This document shows positions 33,944-41,893 of a stretch of DNA of 61,461 bases, in pieces. This stretch comes from a virus. Numbering within the stretch: position 1 is the first letter of the stretch; each line of letters starts with the position of its first letter. Made by a program: the position numbers and the translations under genes. The stretch is from IMG/VR virus record IMGVR_UViG_3300026120_000001, positions 1 through 61,461 of that record; one strand, 5' to 3'. A model generated the notes under the pieces. The model did no database searches, was not told the DNA's origin, and was given only the letters and a program-made list of their open reading frames with translations.

Positions 33944-34161
33944 AAAATTTGAGTGAGACAGAAATTGCAAAGAAGCTTTTGGAGTATGTCGGCAAAGATA
34001 TTAATCCTGCTCAATTGGTTAAGCATGGGAAAGCGTATACTCCGGCACTTCCGATGAGTAGCGAATTGTCGACAACAGAATATGCAATAACTGTGACATT
34101 GATTAAGGCAGAACGCATAGGGGGATTCTTTATGTATGACGAGCTAAATGAGGGGCTTTAG
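33940..34161 (+). CDS. Hypothetical protein
   Basis: 73 residues, MKNLSETEIAKKLLEY onward, helical N-terminus, then TEYAITVTLIKAERIGG. GGGGGA ribosome site in the previous frame. No family recognised. About 150 bases follow without a convincing gene apart from a 15-codon Arg-rich frame at 34162-34209. Confidence 0.58.
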   Translation: MKNLSETEIAKKLLEYVGKDINPAQLVKHGKAYTPALPMSSELSTTEYAITVTLIKAERIGGFFMYDELNEGL

Positions 34162-34314
34162 ATGTACACCCGCACCCGCAGAAAATTATTGAGGAGACGG
34201 GTAACTTAGCACAATAGCGGTAGCCGCGCCATTAAAACGTCAGGTATACCGCAAAACATTGGTTGCAATGCCCGGCGAAAGCATCATTACAGGCCGGGCT
34301 AAAGGGAGGTAAGC

Positions 34315-34476
34315 ATGAAAATTGTAAAAAGAGATTCGTTTCGTTCGCAAGGTGCTCTTGTAAACAAAACAGATGATATGGAACGCATAGTAATAGATTG
34401 CACAAAAAGAGAATCTATACAATTGATGTCATGGGTCGCCCGGCAGAACACTAAGGAGGCGCAAACACAGCAGTAG
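34315..34476 (+). CDS. Small hypothetical protein carrying the 59-base repeat
   Basis: 53 residues, MKIVKRDSFRSQGALV to TKEAQTQQ, with a GGGAGG site. Codons 12-31 are encoded by DNA identical to 22080-22138. Begins MKIV like the gene at 33244. It precedes the radical-SAM gene by 60 bases and might be its substrate peptide, but no typical leader or core pattern is seen. Confidence 0.55.
   Translation: MKIVKRDSFRSQGALVNKTDDMERIVIDCTKRESIQLMSWVARQNTKEAQTQQ
34349..34407 (+). repeat. 59-base exact direct repeat, copy 2
   Basis: Identical to 22080-22138, same orientation, about 12.3 kb apart. This copy is inside an intact small gene, so it is likely the parental one. Recombination between the copies would delete the amidoligase cassette and recombination genes. 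Confidence 0.85.
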
Positions 34477-34535
34477 TTGTACGCGCCACAGAAAAATCGG
34501 TTCGAGTCATACTCACCAAGAGAAAGGCAAAAGAA

Positions 34536-35534
34536 ATGAAACTTGAAGATATAGGTTTTTACACCTTGTCAGATTATCGAGCAGAACAAACCAGCGCAAA
34601 ATCTCCACTTTGGAGATGCGAACTTATTCTAACCGATAAGTGTAATTTTTCGTGCCCATACTGTCGAGGTCTTCGTAAAGATGTTGCTGGCACACTGCCT
34701 TTTAATGAGGCTATGCGTACGTTAGAACTGTGGTGCTCACAGGGTTTGAAGAACGTCCGTTTTTCTGGCGGAGAGCCAACTCTATACGACGGCCTCGGCC
34801 AACTGGTTTCTTATTGCAAGACTAACGGCGTTGAGCGTGTAGCGGTATCAACAAACGGCAGTGCAGACTGGACAGAATACGAGAAGCTGCACGCCGCTGG
34901 TGTTAATGATTTTTCAGTCTCTTTGGATTCTTGTTGTGCCTCTATTGGAGATGAGATGGCTGGAGGGATATCGGGGGCATGGCACCACCTTATTGAAAAT
35001 ATTCGTAAGCTATCGAAAATCACCTACACAACCGTCGGTATAGTGATTACTGAAGACAATCTTGATAAATGCGTAGATACCATCCTGTTTGCGGATTCAT
35101 TAGGTGTTTCGGACATTCGAGTCATTCCGTCTGCTCAGTATAACAGGCTACTTACAGCAATGAAGCAAATTCCTGATTCTATTCTTGGTAAATACCCTAT
35201 TCTGCGCTATCGGGTAAACAATGTTCGCGCAGGAAGAAATGTGCGCGGGATTAAACAAACCGATTGTGGTAAATGCTGGCTTGCACTCGATGATATGGCA
35301 GTCGCCAACGGCTATCATTTTCCGTGTATTATTTACATGCGTGAGCAAGGCGACCCCATCGGGCGTGTTGGTATAAACATGCGAAAAGAGCGGGAAGAGT
35401 GGATAAAAGCCCACGACTGTTTTTCAGACGAAATATGCAAAAAGAATTGTTTGGATGTGTGTATAGACTACTGCAACAAAGCAGAAGAAGCGCCATCCAT
35501 GGCGCAAGAGTCCCGGCAGGATAATGCTAAATGA
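34536..35534 (+). CDS. Radical SAM enzyme (MoaA/SPASM-like)
   Basis: 332 residues. LTDKCNFSCPYCRGL near residue 35 is the CxxxCxxC motif for the 4Fe-4S cluster that cleaves S-adenosylmethionine, and VRFSGGEPTLY is the SAM-binding GGE motif. The C-terminal third holds more cysteines (CGKC, FPC, then CFSDEICKKNCLDVCIDYC), suited to auxiliary clusters as in SPASM or twitch proteins that modify peptides or cofactors. It overlaps the next gene. Its composition differs from the phage backbone, and the substrate is unknown. Confidence 0.85.
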   Translation: MKLEDIGFYTLSDYRAEQTSAKSPLWRCELILTDKCNFSCPYCRGLRKDVAGTLPFNEAMRTLELWCSQGLKNVRFSGGEPTLYDGLGQLVSYCKTNGVERVAVSTNGSADWTEYEKLHAAGVNDFSVSLDSCCASIGDEMAGGISGAWHHLIENIRKLSKITYTTVGIVITEDNLDKCVDTILFADSLGVSDIRVIPSAQYNRLLTAMKQIPDSILGKYPILRYRVNNVRAGRNVRGIKQTDCGKCWLALDDMAVANGYHFPCIIYMREQGDPIGRVGINMRKEREEWIKAHDCFSDEICKKNCLDVCIDYCNKAEEAPSMAQESRQDNAK

Positions 35535-35929
35535 ATTATGAAAAAATGTGGAACACTCTTAAAGCTGAGAGTGGTGGGCGGTGGTGTCAACCACACCCAT
35601 GCTCAATGGAGCTACTTACGGTTGGCGAACTAATGCGCAACATGGAGCGTCGCTGCGAGGAAACTGAGGAAGAAAAAACAAAAGAGGAGTCGGCCAGCAG
35701 CCCACAACAGCTAAAGGAAGAAAATTTGAACACCACCAAATCACAGGAAGATGTGAGACGTCTCACAAACACCCAACAATACAGCAATGACGACTCCGCT
35801 GACGCTCCGGCTCAAATTTGTCCAAAATGTAACGGCAGTGGTTTACCGTGGTTGTCAAATGAATCAAGGTGTACTAAGTGTAACGGGTATGGTACCCTTT
35901 ATTTAAAAGAAAGAAAACAAGATGGTTGA
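35531..35929 (+). CDS. Hypothetical protein with DnaJ-type zinc motif
   Basis: 132 residues. N-terminal third helical (MNYEKMWNTLKAESGG), a Glu/Lys/Gln-rich disordered middle, and a C-terminal zinc motif CPKCNGSG...CTKCNGYG of the DnaJ cysteine-rich type (CxxCxGxG). It is coupled to the radical-SAM gene and overlaps the polymerase start, so the island is inserted exactly before polB. May present a substrate to the radical-SAM enzyme. Confidence 0.6.
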   Translation: MNYEKMWNTLKAESGGRWCQPHPCSMELLTVGELMRNMERRCEETEEEKTKEESASSPQQLKEENLNTTKSQEDVRRLTNTQQYSNDDSADAPAQICPKCNGSGLPWLSNESRCTKCNGYGTLYLKERKQDG

Positions 35930-37730
35930 GATAAAAGAACAATACGTTGTTTTGGATATAGAAACAAAAACATTTGATGAAAACGTAGATCCAGAAAAAG
36001 ATGAACTTCGTTATGTTGGACTGAAAGCGTATAATGGAAACAAAGTTATATATCATTTTTCTGAATTGGAAAAAATACAAAAAGCAGTAGATTATTTTCC
36101 TATAATTGTTGGTCATAATATTTTAGAATATGACAAACCAGTTCTTGAAAGATATGGTATTGTTTTCAATAAAAAAATTATCATAGACACGCTTCAAATA
36201 GCAAGAACCAGATACAAACAAATGTTGTATATTGACCTTCCGGCCCGTGGGTATTCTCTCAGAAATCTTTGTGAACGATTTGATCTGGAATCCAAAAAAG
36301 GTGAGTTTGATTACAGCCTCCTACAAAAAGAAATATTAGAAGGTAAAGAATATGATTGGATGGCTGAATATCTATACGGAGATTTGGATTCAACTGATGA
36401 CTTATTCAAATTTAATTATAATTTGTTTTATGGATTAAAACAATTTGTGGATGATTATGGCCAACGATATATGAAGTGGTTGACTGCATCATCTGGTGCA
36501 ACTGCTTATAAAATTATATGTAACATGGCAGGACTTAAAGAAGAATATGAAGACATAGAATCCGAAGGTAAACAATATTCTGGTGGTTTCGTAAGTCTCC
36601 CTTATGTAGATGTAGCAGAAGGAAACATCTATTGTATAGACTTTGCGTCTCTTTATCCCCATATGTTTATGGGTGGTAATTTATATTCTCCAGTTCCAAA
36701 AACAAAAGGGTGGAATGGTTCTGGTATGTACCCATCAGTATATGCAAATGAATTGGACGGTTTGGTTGGTACTTATTCAAGACAAATGGGGATCATTGAA
36801 AAAACAATACAGAAATTGTATGGTATGAGAGTTGAGTCCAAAAAGAAAAAAGACAAACAGCTGACGCTCGCAATAAAAATTGTGATTAACACCATATATG
36901 GAATATCAGGATCTCCAAAATTCAAATCTGTTTATAATAAAACAACAGCCTCTGATTGTACTGCTATGGCAAGAAGAACAATTAAACACGCTAGAACCGT
37001 TCTCCAAGAAAATGGATACGAGTGTTTATACACAGACACGGATTCTGTTTATGTATTAGACCCATTTAAAAATAAAAAGAAGTTAGAAAAAATAACAGAG
37101 TTAATTTCCCAATCACAAATTGCTTCTATGAATATTCCAATCTCAACACATTTTTTTGAAATAGAAACAGATATAAAAAGAATCTATTTTTTCAAAGATG
37201 ATAAAGGTGAGTATATAAAGAAACATTATATTTATGTTACACAAGAAGGTAAAATTAAAGAGAAAGGATTGAAAATAATCAAGGGAGATTCATCCCCTTT
37301 GTCTGTTAAAGTATATAATGAATACATTAAAAAACAGATTGAAGCAAACAAATATGAAATGTATGAAGCAGAAGATCTTTATTCTGTGGTTAAAGAATTT
37401 TCTTCAAAAAACCCAGAGTTGTTAGTTAAAAGATTTCGTTCAAAACCACTGACTGAATATAAAACACCCGACGGAAAAGATGAGCCAACTTGTATGGGTT
37501 ATCAGGTGTCTAAAAAATATGGACCGGGAGAACATTATCTTGTACCAAACAAAAGAATCGGTGTAGGAAAAGGAAAAAAGTATGCGACCATTGACGAACT
37601 AAAATCTAAATATGGTGAAACTTGGACAAAACAGCTCCGCATCGATTCTTGCGTACAAGATTTATCTGAATTTATTCTTCCAAAAGATAGAAATAAAATA
37701 GAAAAATTAGACAGAAAGAGAGAGTCATGA
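35922..37730 (+). CDS. DNA polymerase, family B, compact
   Basis: 602 residues, short for the family. The 3'-5' exonuclease has Exo I LDIET (Asp12, Glu14), Exo II GHNILEYD (Asn66, Asp71) and Exo III YLYGDLDSTD (Asp155). The polymerase has motif A CIDFASLYP (Asp240), motif B KIVINTIYG and motif C YTDTDS (Asp372, Asp374). No terminal-protein insertion is evident, so RNA- or DNA-primed replication with the primase-helicase encoded downstream is likely. Confidence 0.93.
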   Translation: MVEIKEQYVVLDIETKTFDENVDPEKDELRYVGLKAYNGNKVIYHFSELEKIQKAVDYFPIIVGHNILEYDKPVLERYGIVFNKKIIIDTLQIARTRYKQMLYIDLPARGYSLRNLCERFDLESKKGEFDYSLLQKEILEGKEYDWMAEYLYGDLDSTDDLFKFNYNLFYGLKQFVDDYGQRYMKWLTASSGATAYKIICNMAGLKEEYEDIESEGKQYSGGFVSLPYVDVAEGNIYCIDFASLYPHMFMGGNLYSPVPKTKGWNGSGMYPSVYANELDGLVGTYSRQMGIIEKTIQKLYGMRVESKKKKDKQLTLAIKIVINTIYGISGSPKFKSVYNKTTASDCTAMARRTIKHARTVLQENGYECLYTDTDSVYVLDPFKNKKKLEKITELISQSQIASMNIPISTHFFEIETDIKRIYFFKDDKGEYIKKHYIYVTQEGKIKEKGLKIIKGDSSPLSVKVYNEYIKKQIEANKYEMYEAEDLYSVVKEFSSKNPELLVKRFRSKPLTEYKTPDGKDEPTCMGYQVSKKYGPGEHYLVPNKRIGVGKGKKYATIDELKSKYGETWTKQLRIDSCVQDLSEFILPKDRNKIEKLDRKRES

Positions 37731-37945
37731 GGTATATATTTGGTTCTTTTGTTGTATTGATTTTAATACATTTTGTAGACGAATTGAATGAAATAAAATT
37801 AAACGTAAGAAAAAACAACATTATTTTACAATCAACCGTTAAGAAAACCGATTTTCATTATAATTATCAAACAGAACTTGATGATGTTAATACTTTAAAC
37901 CAAACAACAAAGGGGAAAGACAATGCCAAAACCAAAGAAGATTGA
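37727..37945 (+). CDS. Small membrane-anchored protein
   Basis: 72 residues. An N-terminal hydrophobic segment (YIFGSFVVLILIHFV) is followed by a polar tail rich in Asn/Lys/Thr. ATGA overlap with the polymerase gene, and its end overlaps the next gene. It might tie replication proteins to the membrane; function unknown. Confidence 0.6.
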   Translation: MRYIFGSFVVLILIHFVDELNEIKLNVRKNNIILQSTVKKTDFHYNYQTELDDVNTLNQTTKGKDNAKTKED

Positions 37946-38417
37946 TCTCAACCAGTATGAAGTGGTTTCTTCTGAAGATGATTTGATTGGGCATTCAGGG
38001 TTAATTTTAATTCCAAAGAAAAACAAGGATGGATCTCAACCACAAACTTTTTATTTTAGAAAACCGAGTGGGGTTGTTCATATTGAAGATGTTGATAATT
38101 CAGTTTGGACTAAAGATTGTAGGATTTCAACCGCTGGTTCTCAAATGGATTATATCAAAAGAGTAGAATGGTGGTTTGAAAATGCCTTGAAAGATCCAGA
38201 ATATAGAGAGATTCTTATTTCTATGTATAAGAATGCTGTTGATAATTATGGATTCAATATGAAGTATAGAATTGAGCAAACAAAAGGATGGCTTCAATCT
38301 CTTGAGGGTAGTGCTAGAAAAACTTATATTAATAAGGCCCTCATGTCTTCTATGAACCGTGGTGTCACTGCGGCAATTCGTAATTTTGAAAGGACGAACA
38401 AAAAGGAATACAAATAG
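37923..38417 (+). CDS. Hypothetical replication-region protein
   Basis: 164 residues starting MPKPKKIDLNQYEVV with AAAGGGG site. The first half is beta-rich, the second half helical (RVEWWFENALKDPEYREILIS), ending basic. Lies between polymerase and primase-helicase genes; a replication accessory by position, no family recognised. Confidence 0.62.
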   Translation: MPKPKKIDLNQYEVVSSEDDLIGHSGLILIPKKNKDGSQPQTFYFRKPSGVVHIEDVDNSVWTKDCRISTAGSQMDYIKRVEWWFENALKDPEYREILISMYKNAVDNYGFNMKYRIEQTKGWLQSLEGSARKTYINKALMSSMNRGVTAAIRNFERTNKKEYK

Positions 38418-38419
38418 TT

Positions 38420-40204
38420 ATGGACTTTGATTACGTAGAGATTGTACAGAATGGTGTTTTCAACAGAGGTAATGTAGTAAAGATTCCATATTCAAATATG
38501 GATTTAGATTACTATGGAAAAAACACTGTTGATTCATATCATTCTGTATTTTTACACACACAAGAATTTAAAGATCACGTTGATAAATATGGTGATGTTG
38601 TTGACTACGAAGGAACGGTTTATTCAGATTTCTTTTATTGGGATTTGGATAACGAAAACTTAGAGGTCGCATTAAAAGACACCATAGATTTGGTTGATCG
38701 TTTGATGCTATACGACTCAACCAGAATAAGAATATATTTTTCAGGCAATAAAGGATTCCATGTTTTATATAGAGCCTTTGAACTTGAAAGATACAAAGGA
38801 ATCCCAGATTTTAACCTTCTTGTTAAATCTTTTTGTTCCCGTGCTGCTAGTGGAATTGTGAGTTTCGATAGACGAATCTATGATAAAACTAGAATTTTTA
38901 GAACAGCCAACGGGATGAATGGTAAAACTGGATTGTATAAAATCCCAATTACTTGGGAACAATTGAATGATGGATTGGATGAAATAAAGACATTAGCATC
39001 AAACCAACAGAGGCTTGAATATCCTCCATATAATGAACAACCAAATAAAGATATAATTGAGATATTAGAAGATTGTGCATCGGGTGATATCGTAGACCAA
39101 AAAAGGAGTCAATATAGAGGAAATGAAATTATTGAAAAAATCCTTGGTGGATTTTCAAAAGGAGAACGAAACAGTGGACTTGCGTCTATATGTGGAATGT
39201 TTCACTCTAGAAATATTGATGAAAACATCATCTTGGCTGTTGCACAAAGTATCAACAACTCTTCGAGCAACCCACTGTCTGATAGTGAGGTCGAAAGAAT
39301 AGTTTCATCTGTGTCTAGATATCCAGTAGCTGAAGAATATAAGCCAATTGAAGAGGACGAGATAGTGTCTATGGCCGATGCTTCAAAAGCGTGGGTTGAT
39401 ATTTTTACTAAATATGGTGAAAATTCTTTCGGTTCTAGATTTCCTCATATTAATAATGAAACAAAGTTATTAATACCCGGAGATGTAATAGCTGTTGTGG
39501 CTGCTTCCGGTGTTGGTAAATCAACTATTGGTATGGAACTTGGAAATGGTGAGGCGTTAGAGCAAGATGGATTAAGTCTATTTGCCAGTTTGGAAATGTC
39601 TAAAGCTGGTGTGTTCTTTAGAGCCGCAACTATTGAATCAGAACCAGATGAGAGCGGATTGGTTCCAAGTTCCGATGTGGCTAAAAAAATAGTGAATGAT
39701 TATAAATTCAGACAAGAGGTCGCCAAAACTTGGGAAAAAGTATTTATAGTAGATAAGGGGGGTATTTCATTAAAAAAGATAGAAAAATATTTTATAAAAG
39801 CTCAAGAAAAACACGGGGGTAGATTTACAAACCTTGTTATTGATTATGCTCAGAACATAGAGAATGCAGAGGATGTGTCTTATTCAATGAAAATGGCTAG
39901 AGAATTTAAAACTTTAGCTAAAAGATTAAATACAAAGATTATTCTTTTATTACAAACAAATAAAACATGTCCAAACGAATATGTGGAAGTTCAACCCCAT
40001 TACATTGAAGGTGTTGGTGCTTATAAACAAGCCTGTGATTATATATTTGGTTTCTGGCGCAGTGAATCAGATAGTACCAGACTTCATGCAAAAGCAATTA
40101 AGACGAGATGGGGTGACTTTGGTAAAAAGTTTGACATGATTAGATACGGTTTGAAGTATTCTACCACAGATTACTTTAATGAGGAAGCCGGAGGTTATTT
40201 ATAA
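38420..40204 (+). CDS. AEP-type primase fused to DnaB-like helicase
   Basis: 594 residues. N-terminal archaeo-eukaryotic primase features: an acidic FFYWDLDNEN motif (Asp75, Asp77), FSGNKGFH (108-114, the sxH motif) and FDRRIYDKTRIFRT (149-162). A PriCT-like region follows (GERNSGLASICGMFHSRNI, about 248-300). The C-terminal RecA-fold ATPase has Walker A AASGVGKST (361-369) and a Walker B-like NLVIDYAQNIE, as in DnaB. One protein thus primes and unwinds, as T7 gp4 does, but with an unrelated primase. Confidence 0.83.
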   Translation: MDFDYVEIVQNGVFNRGNVVKIPYSNMDLDYYGKNTVDSYHSVFLHTQEFKDHVDKYGDVVDYEGTVYSDFFYWDLDNENLEVALKDTIDLVDRLMLYDSTRIRIYFSGNKGFHVLYRAFELERYKGIPDFNLLVKSFCSRAASGIVSFDRRIYDKTRIFRTANGMNGKTGLYKIPITWEQLNDGLDEIKTLASNQQRLEYPPYNEQPNKDIIEILEDCASGDIVDQKRSQYRGNEIIEKILGGFSKGERNSGLASICGMFHSRNIDENIILAVAQSINNSSSNPLSDSEVERIVSSVSRYPVAEEYKPIEEDEIVSMADASKAWVDIFTKYGENSFGSRFPHINNETKLLIPGDVIAVVAASGVGKSTIGMELGNGEALEQDGLSLFASLEMSKAGVFFRAATIESEPDESGLVPSSDVAKKIVNDYKFRQEVAKTWEKVFIVDKGGISLKKIEKYFIKAQEKHGGRFTNLVIDYAQNIENAEDVSYSMKMAREFKTLAKRLNTKIILLLQTNKTCPNEYVEVQPHYIEGVGAYKQACDYIFGFWRSESDSTRLHAKAIKTRWGDFGKKFDMIRYGLKYSTTDYFNEEAGGYL

Positions 40205-40464
40205 TGGATGAAATCAAAACGAAGAAATGTGAAACTTGTGGTGAAGAATACCAATATTCTTCTGATGAGGAATTGAAAACATTTTTTTATTACAAAAAAA
40301 CACATTCTGGTAATTATTTTAGAAACACATGTATTCCATGTGAAAGAGATCAAAAAAGAAAAAAATACAAAGAAGGAAAATACAATTATAAGAAAAAAAG
40401 AGAATATGATTATTTTTCAGGTATATCTGTAAACACGAGTAATAGGAATGCGTGGTATGATTGA
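40204..40464 (+). CDS. Small zinc-finger protein
   Basis: 86 residues with KKCETCGEEY and RNTCIPCERDQ, two Cys pairs, then a Lys/Tyr-rich tail. Resembles the zinc half of small HNH-like or recombination accessory proteins, without the catalytic His-Asn-His. Coupled to the primase-helicase. Confidence 0.6.
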   Translation: MDEIKTKKCETCGEEYQYSSDEELKTFFYYKKTHSGNYFRNTCIPCERDQKRKKYKEGKYNYKKKREYDYFSGISVNTSNRNAWYD

Positions 40465-40500
40465 TTATAAAGTGGTTGTTTCAGAATAGGAATTACCCAG

Positions 40501-40854
40501 ATGAAGACTTCGAGCGCTAAGTCAAAAGGAAGAAGACTACAACAGTGGGTTGTAGAACGCATTATAAGAGCCTTCCCAGACCTTTCACCAAAGGATGTGG
40601 TATCTGTACCAATGGGCGTAAACGATACAGATATAAGGCTCTCAGAGGCCGCTCAGGAGATGTTTAACTTTGCGGTTGAATGTAAGAACACAGAGAGATT
40701 AGATCTCTGGAAATCCCTCAAACAATGTGAAAATGAAAAACGTGAAGGTGTTCCTCTTTTAGTATTTAAACGGAATAGGAGTGATGTTTATTGTGTGTTG
40801 AAGTTTGATGATCTAATAAATATTTTAAAAGGAGAAGAAAATGAGTCATTATAA
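40501..40854 (+). CDS. Holliday-junction-resolvase-like PD-(D/E)XK nuclease
   Basis: 117 residues. SKGRRLQQWVVERII at the N-terminus, NDTDIRLSEAA (Asp) and FAVECKNTERLDLW (Glu-x-Lys) give the PD-(D/E)XK layout of small resolvase-type phage nucleases, ending with LLVFKRNRSDVYCVL. It probably resolves branched DNA before packaging. It is G/C-richer than its neighbours near the start. Confidence 0.68.
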   Translation: MKTSSAKSKGRRLQQWVVERIIRAFPDLSPKDVVSVPMGVNDTDIRLSEAAQEMFNFAVECKNTERLDLWKSLKQCENEKREGVPLLVFKRNRSDVYCVLKFDDLINILKGEENESL

Positions 40855-41524
40855 AACTGGAAACATTCTGGTTATTCCAGATTTACACATTCCAGCAGAT
40901 AGAGATAATTTTTTGGATTTTATTATAGATGTTAAAAAGAAATACAAATGTGATTATTTTTATTCTGTTGGAGATATGTTTGATTTTCATGGTATGTCTT
41001 ATCATGAAAAAGAAACTGAATATCCAAGTATAAGTGAGGAAGTAAAGAAAGCAAGAAAGAAGATAGTTCCTTGGAAAAAAGCATTTAAAAAACTAAATAT
41101 TTGTATTGGTAATCATGATCTTCTTATTTACAGGAAAGCTAAAACACACGGATTTTCCAAAGAATTTATAAAAACTTGGAATGAAATATTTGATCTACCA
41201 GATTCTTGGGTGTGGGAAAGAAATTTCACATACAATAACATCTTGTTTATGCATGGAATTGGATTTTCTGGTAAATACCCATATGCAAATGCAATGGAAA
41301 GACATCGTATGAATGTTGTTATGGGACACACACATTCATCAGCAGGTGTGTATTATTCAGCATCACAAAAAGACCTACTTTGGGGTATGGGTGTTGGTTG
41401 TGGTGTTGATGATGAGAAAGTTGTTTTTGAATATGGTCAAGAGTATCCACGCAAATCTATTATTTCTTGTGGTGTTATTTTAGAAAATGGTAGAGTTCCA
41501 CTTGTAATACCAATGGAGTTGTGA
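40841..41524 (+). CDS. Metallophosphoesterase (calcineurin-like)
   Basis: 227 residues with the full motif set: PDLH (DxH) near residue 12, VGDMFD (GDxxD), GNHD, a later HG, and GHTH at about 165. Two metal ions bind here. Substrate unknown. In the replication operon it may act on nucleotides, DNA ends or RNA 2',3'-cyclic ends. Confidence 0.85.
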   Translation: MSHYKTGNILVIPDLHIPADRDNFLDFIIDVKKKYKCDYFYSVGDMFDFHGMSYHEKETEYPSISEEVKKARKKIVPWKKAFKKLNICIGNHDLLIYRKAKTHGFSKEFIKTWNEIFDLPDSWVWERNFTYNNILFMHGIGFSGKYPYANAMERHRMNVVMGHTHSSAGVYYSASQKDLLWGMGVGCGVDDEKVVFEYGQEYPRKSIISCGVILENGRVPLVIPMEL

Positions 41525-41525
41525 T

Positions 41526-41711
41526 ATGGAAAAGTTGTTCGCCTGTTTGACTATTACTTTTATTTTTATATGTTGTATAATTGCGGTTATAGATATTGCA
41601 GATGGTAATGAATACAAGAAAGGACAGATAGACGCTTTGACTGGAAAAATTAAATACCATCTGGTTGTAAATTCAGATAGTACAAAAACATGGGAATTGA
41701 TAATAAAATGA
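41526..41711 (+). CDS. Small membrane protein
   Basis: 61 residues: hydrophobic segment LTITFIFICCIIAVIDIA at the N-terminus, then a conserved-looking soluble part with GQIDALTGKIKYHLV, a motif seen in small membrane proteins of many phages. ATGA overlap to the next gene. Confidence 0.62.
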   Translation: MEKLFACLTITFIFICCIIAVIDIADGNEYKKGQIDALTGKIKYHLVVNSDSTKTWELIIK

Positions 41712-41893
41712 AAATAATGTGTCCAAGCTGCCGTAATGATTATTTAGAACATGATCATAATGAAAATTTATATGGTACTATTTTTTCTGTGTATGATTGT
41801 CCAGATTGTGGTGAACAACTATATATTCTAAAGGATAATGAATATGACACTTATATATTGAGGGATTCGCATGAAAGGAGTGATGATGAATAA
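41708..41893 (+). CDS. Small zinc-ribbon protein
   Basis: 61 residues from ATG at 41708, overlapping the previous stop (an ATG at 41690 is an alternative). CPSC at the N-terminus and CPDC at about 33-36. It ends inside the start of the reductase gene. Function unknown. Confidence 0.62.
   Translation: MKIMCPSCRNDYLEHDHNENLYGTIFSVYDCPDCGEQLYILKDNEYDTYILRDSHERSDDE

Noticed and set aside
21017-34476. CRISPR-like array suggested by the repeats at 21 kb
   Set aside because: The repeats are seven-codon protein repeats in one open frame without unique spacers of constant length.
34315-34476. Clear RiPP precursor for the radical-SAM enzyme
   Set aside because: The peptide has no recognisable leader/core division, and its central part is also found as a fragment at 22.1 kb; kept only as a possibility.
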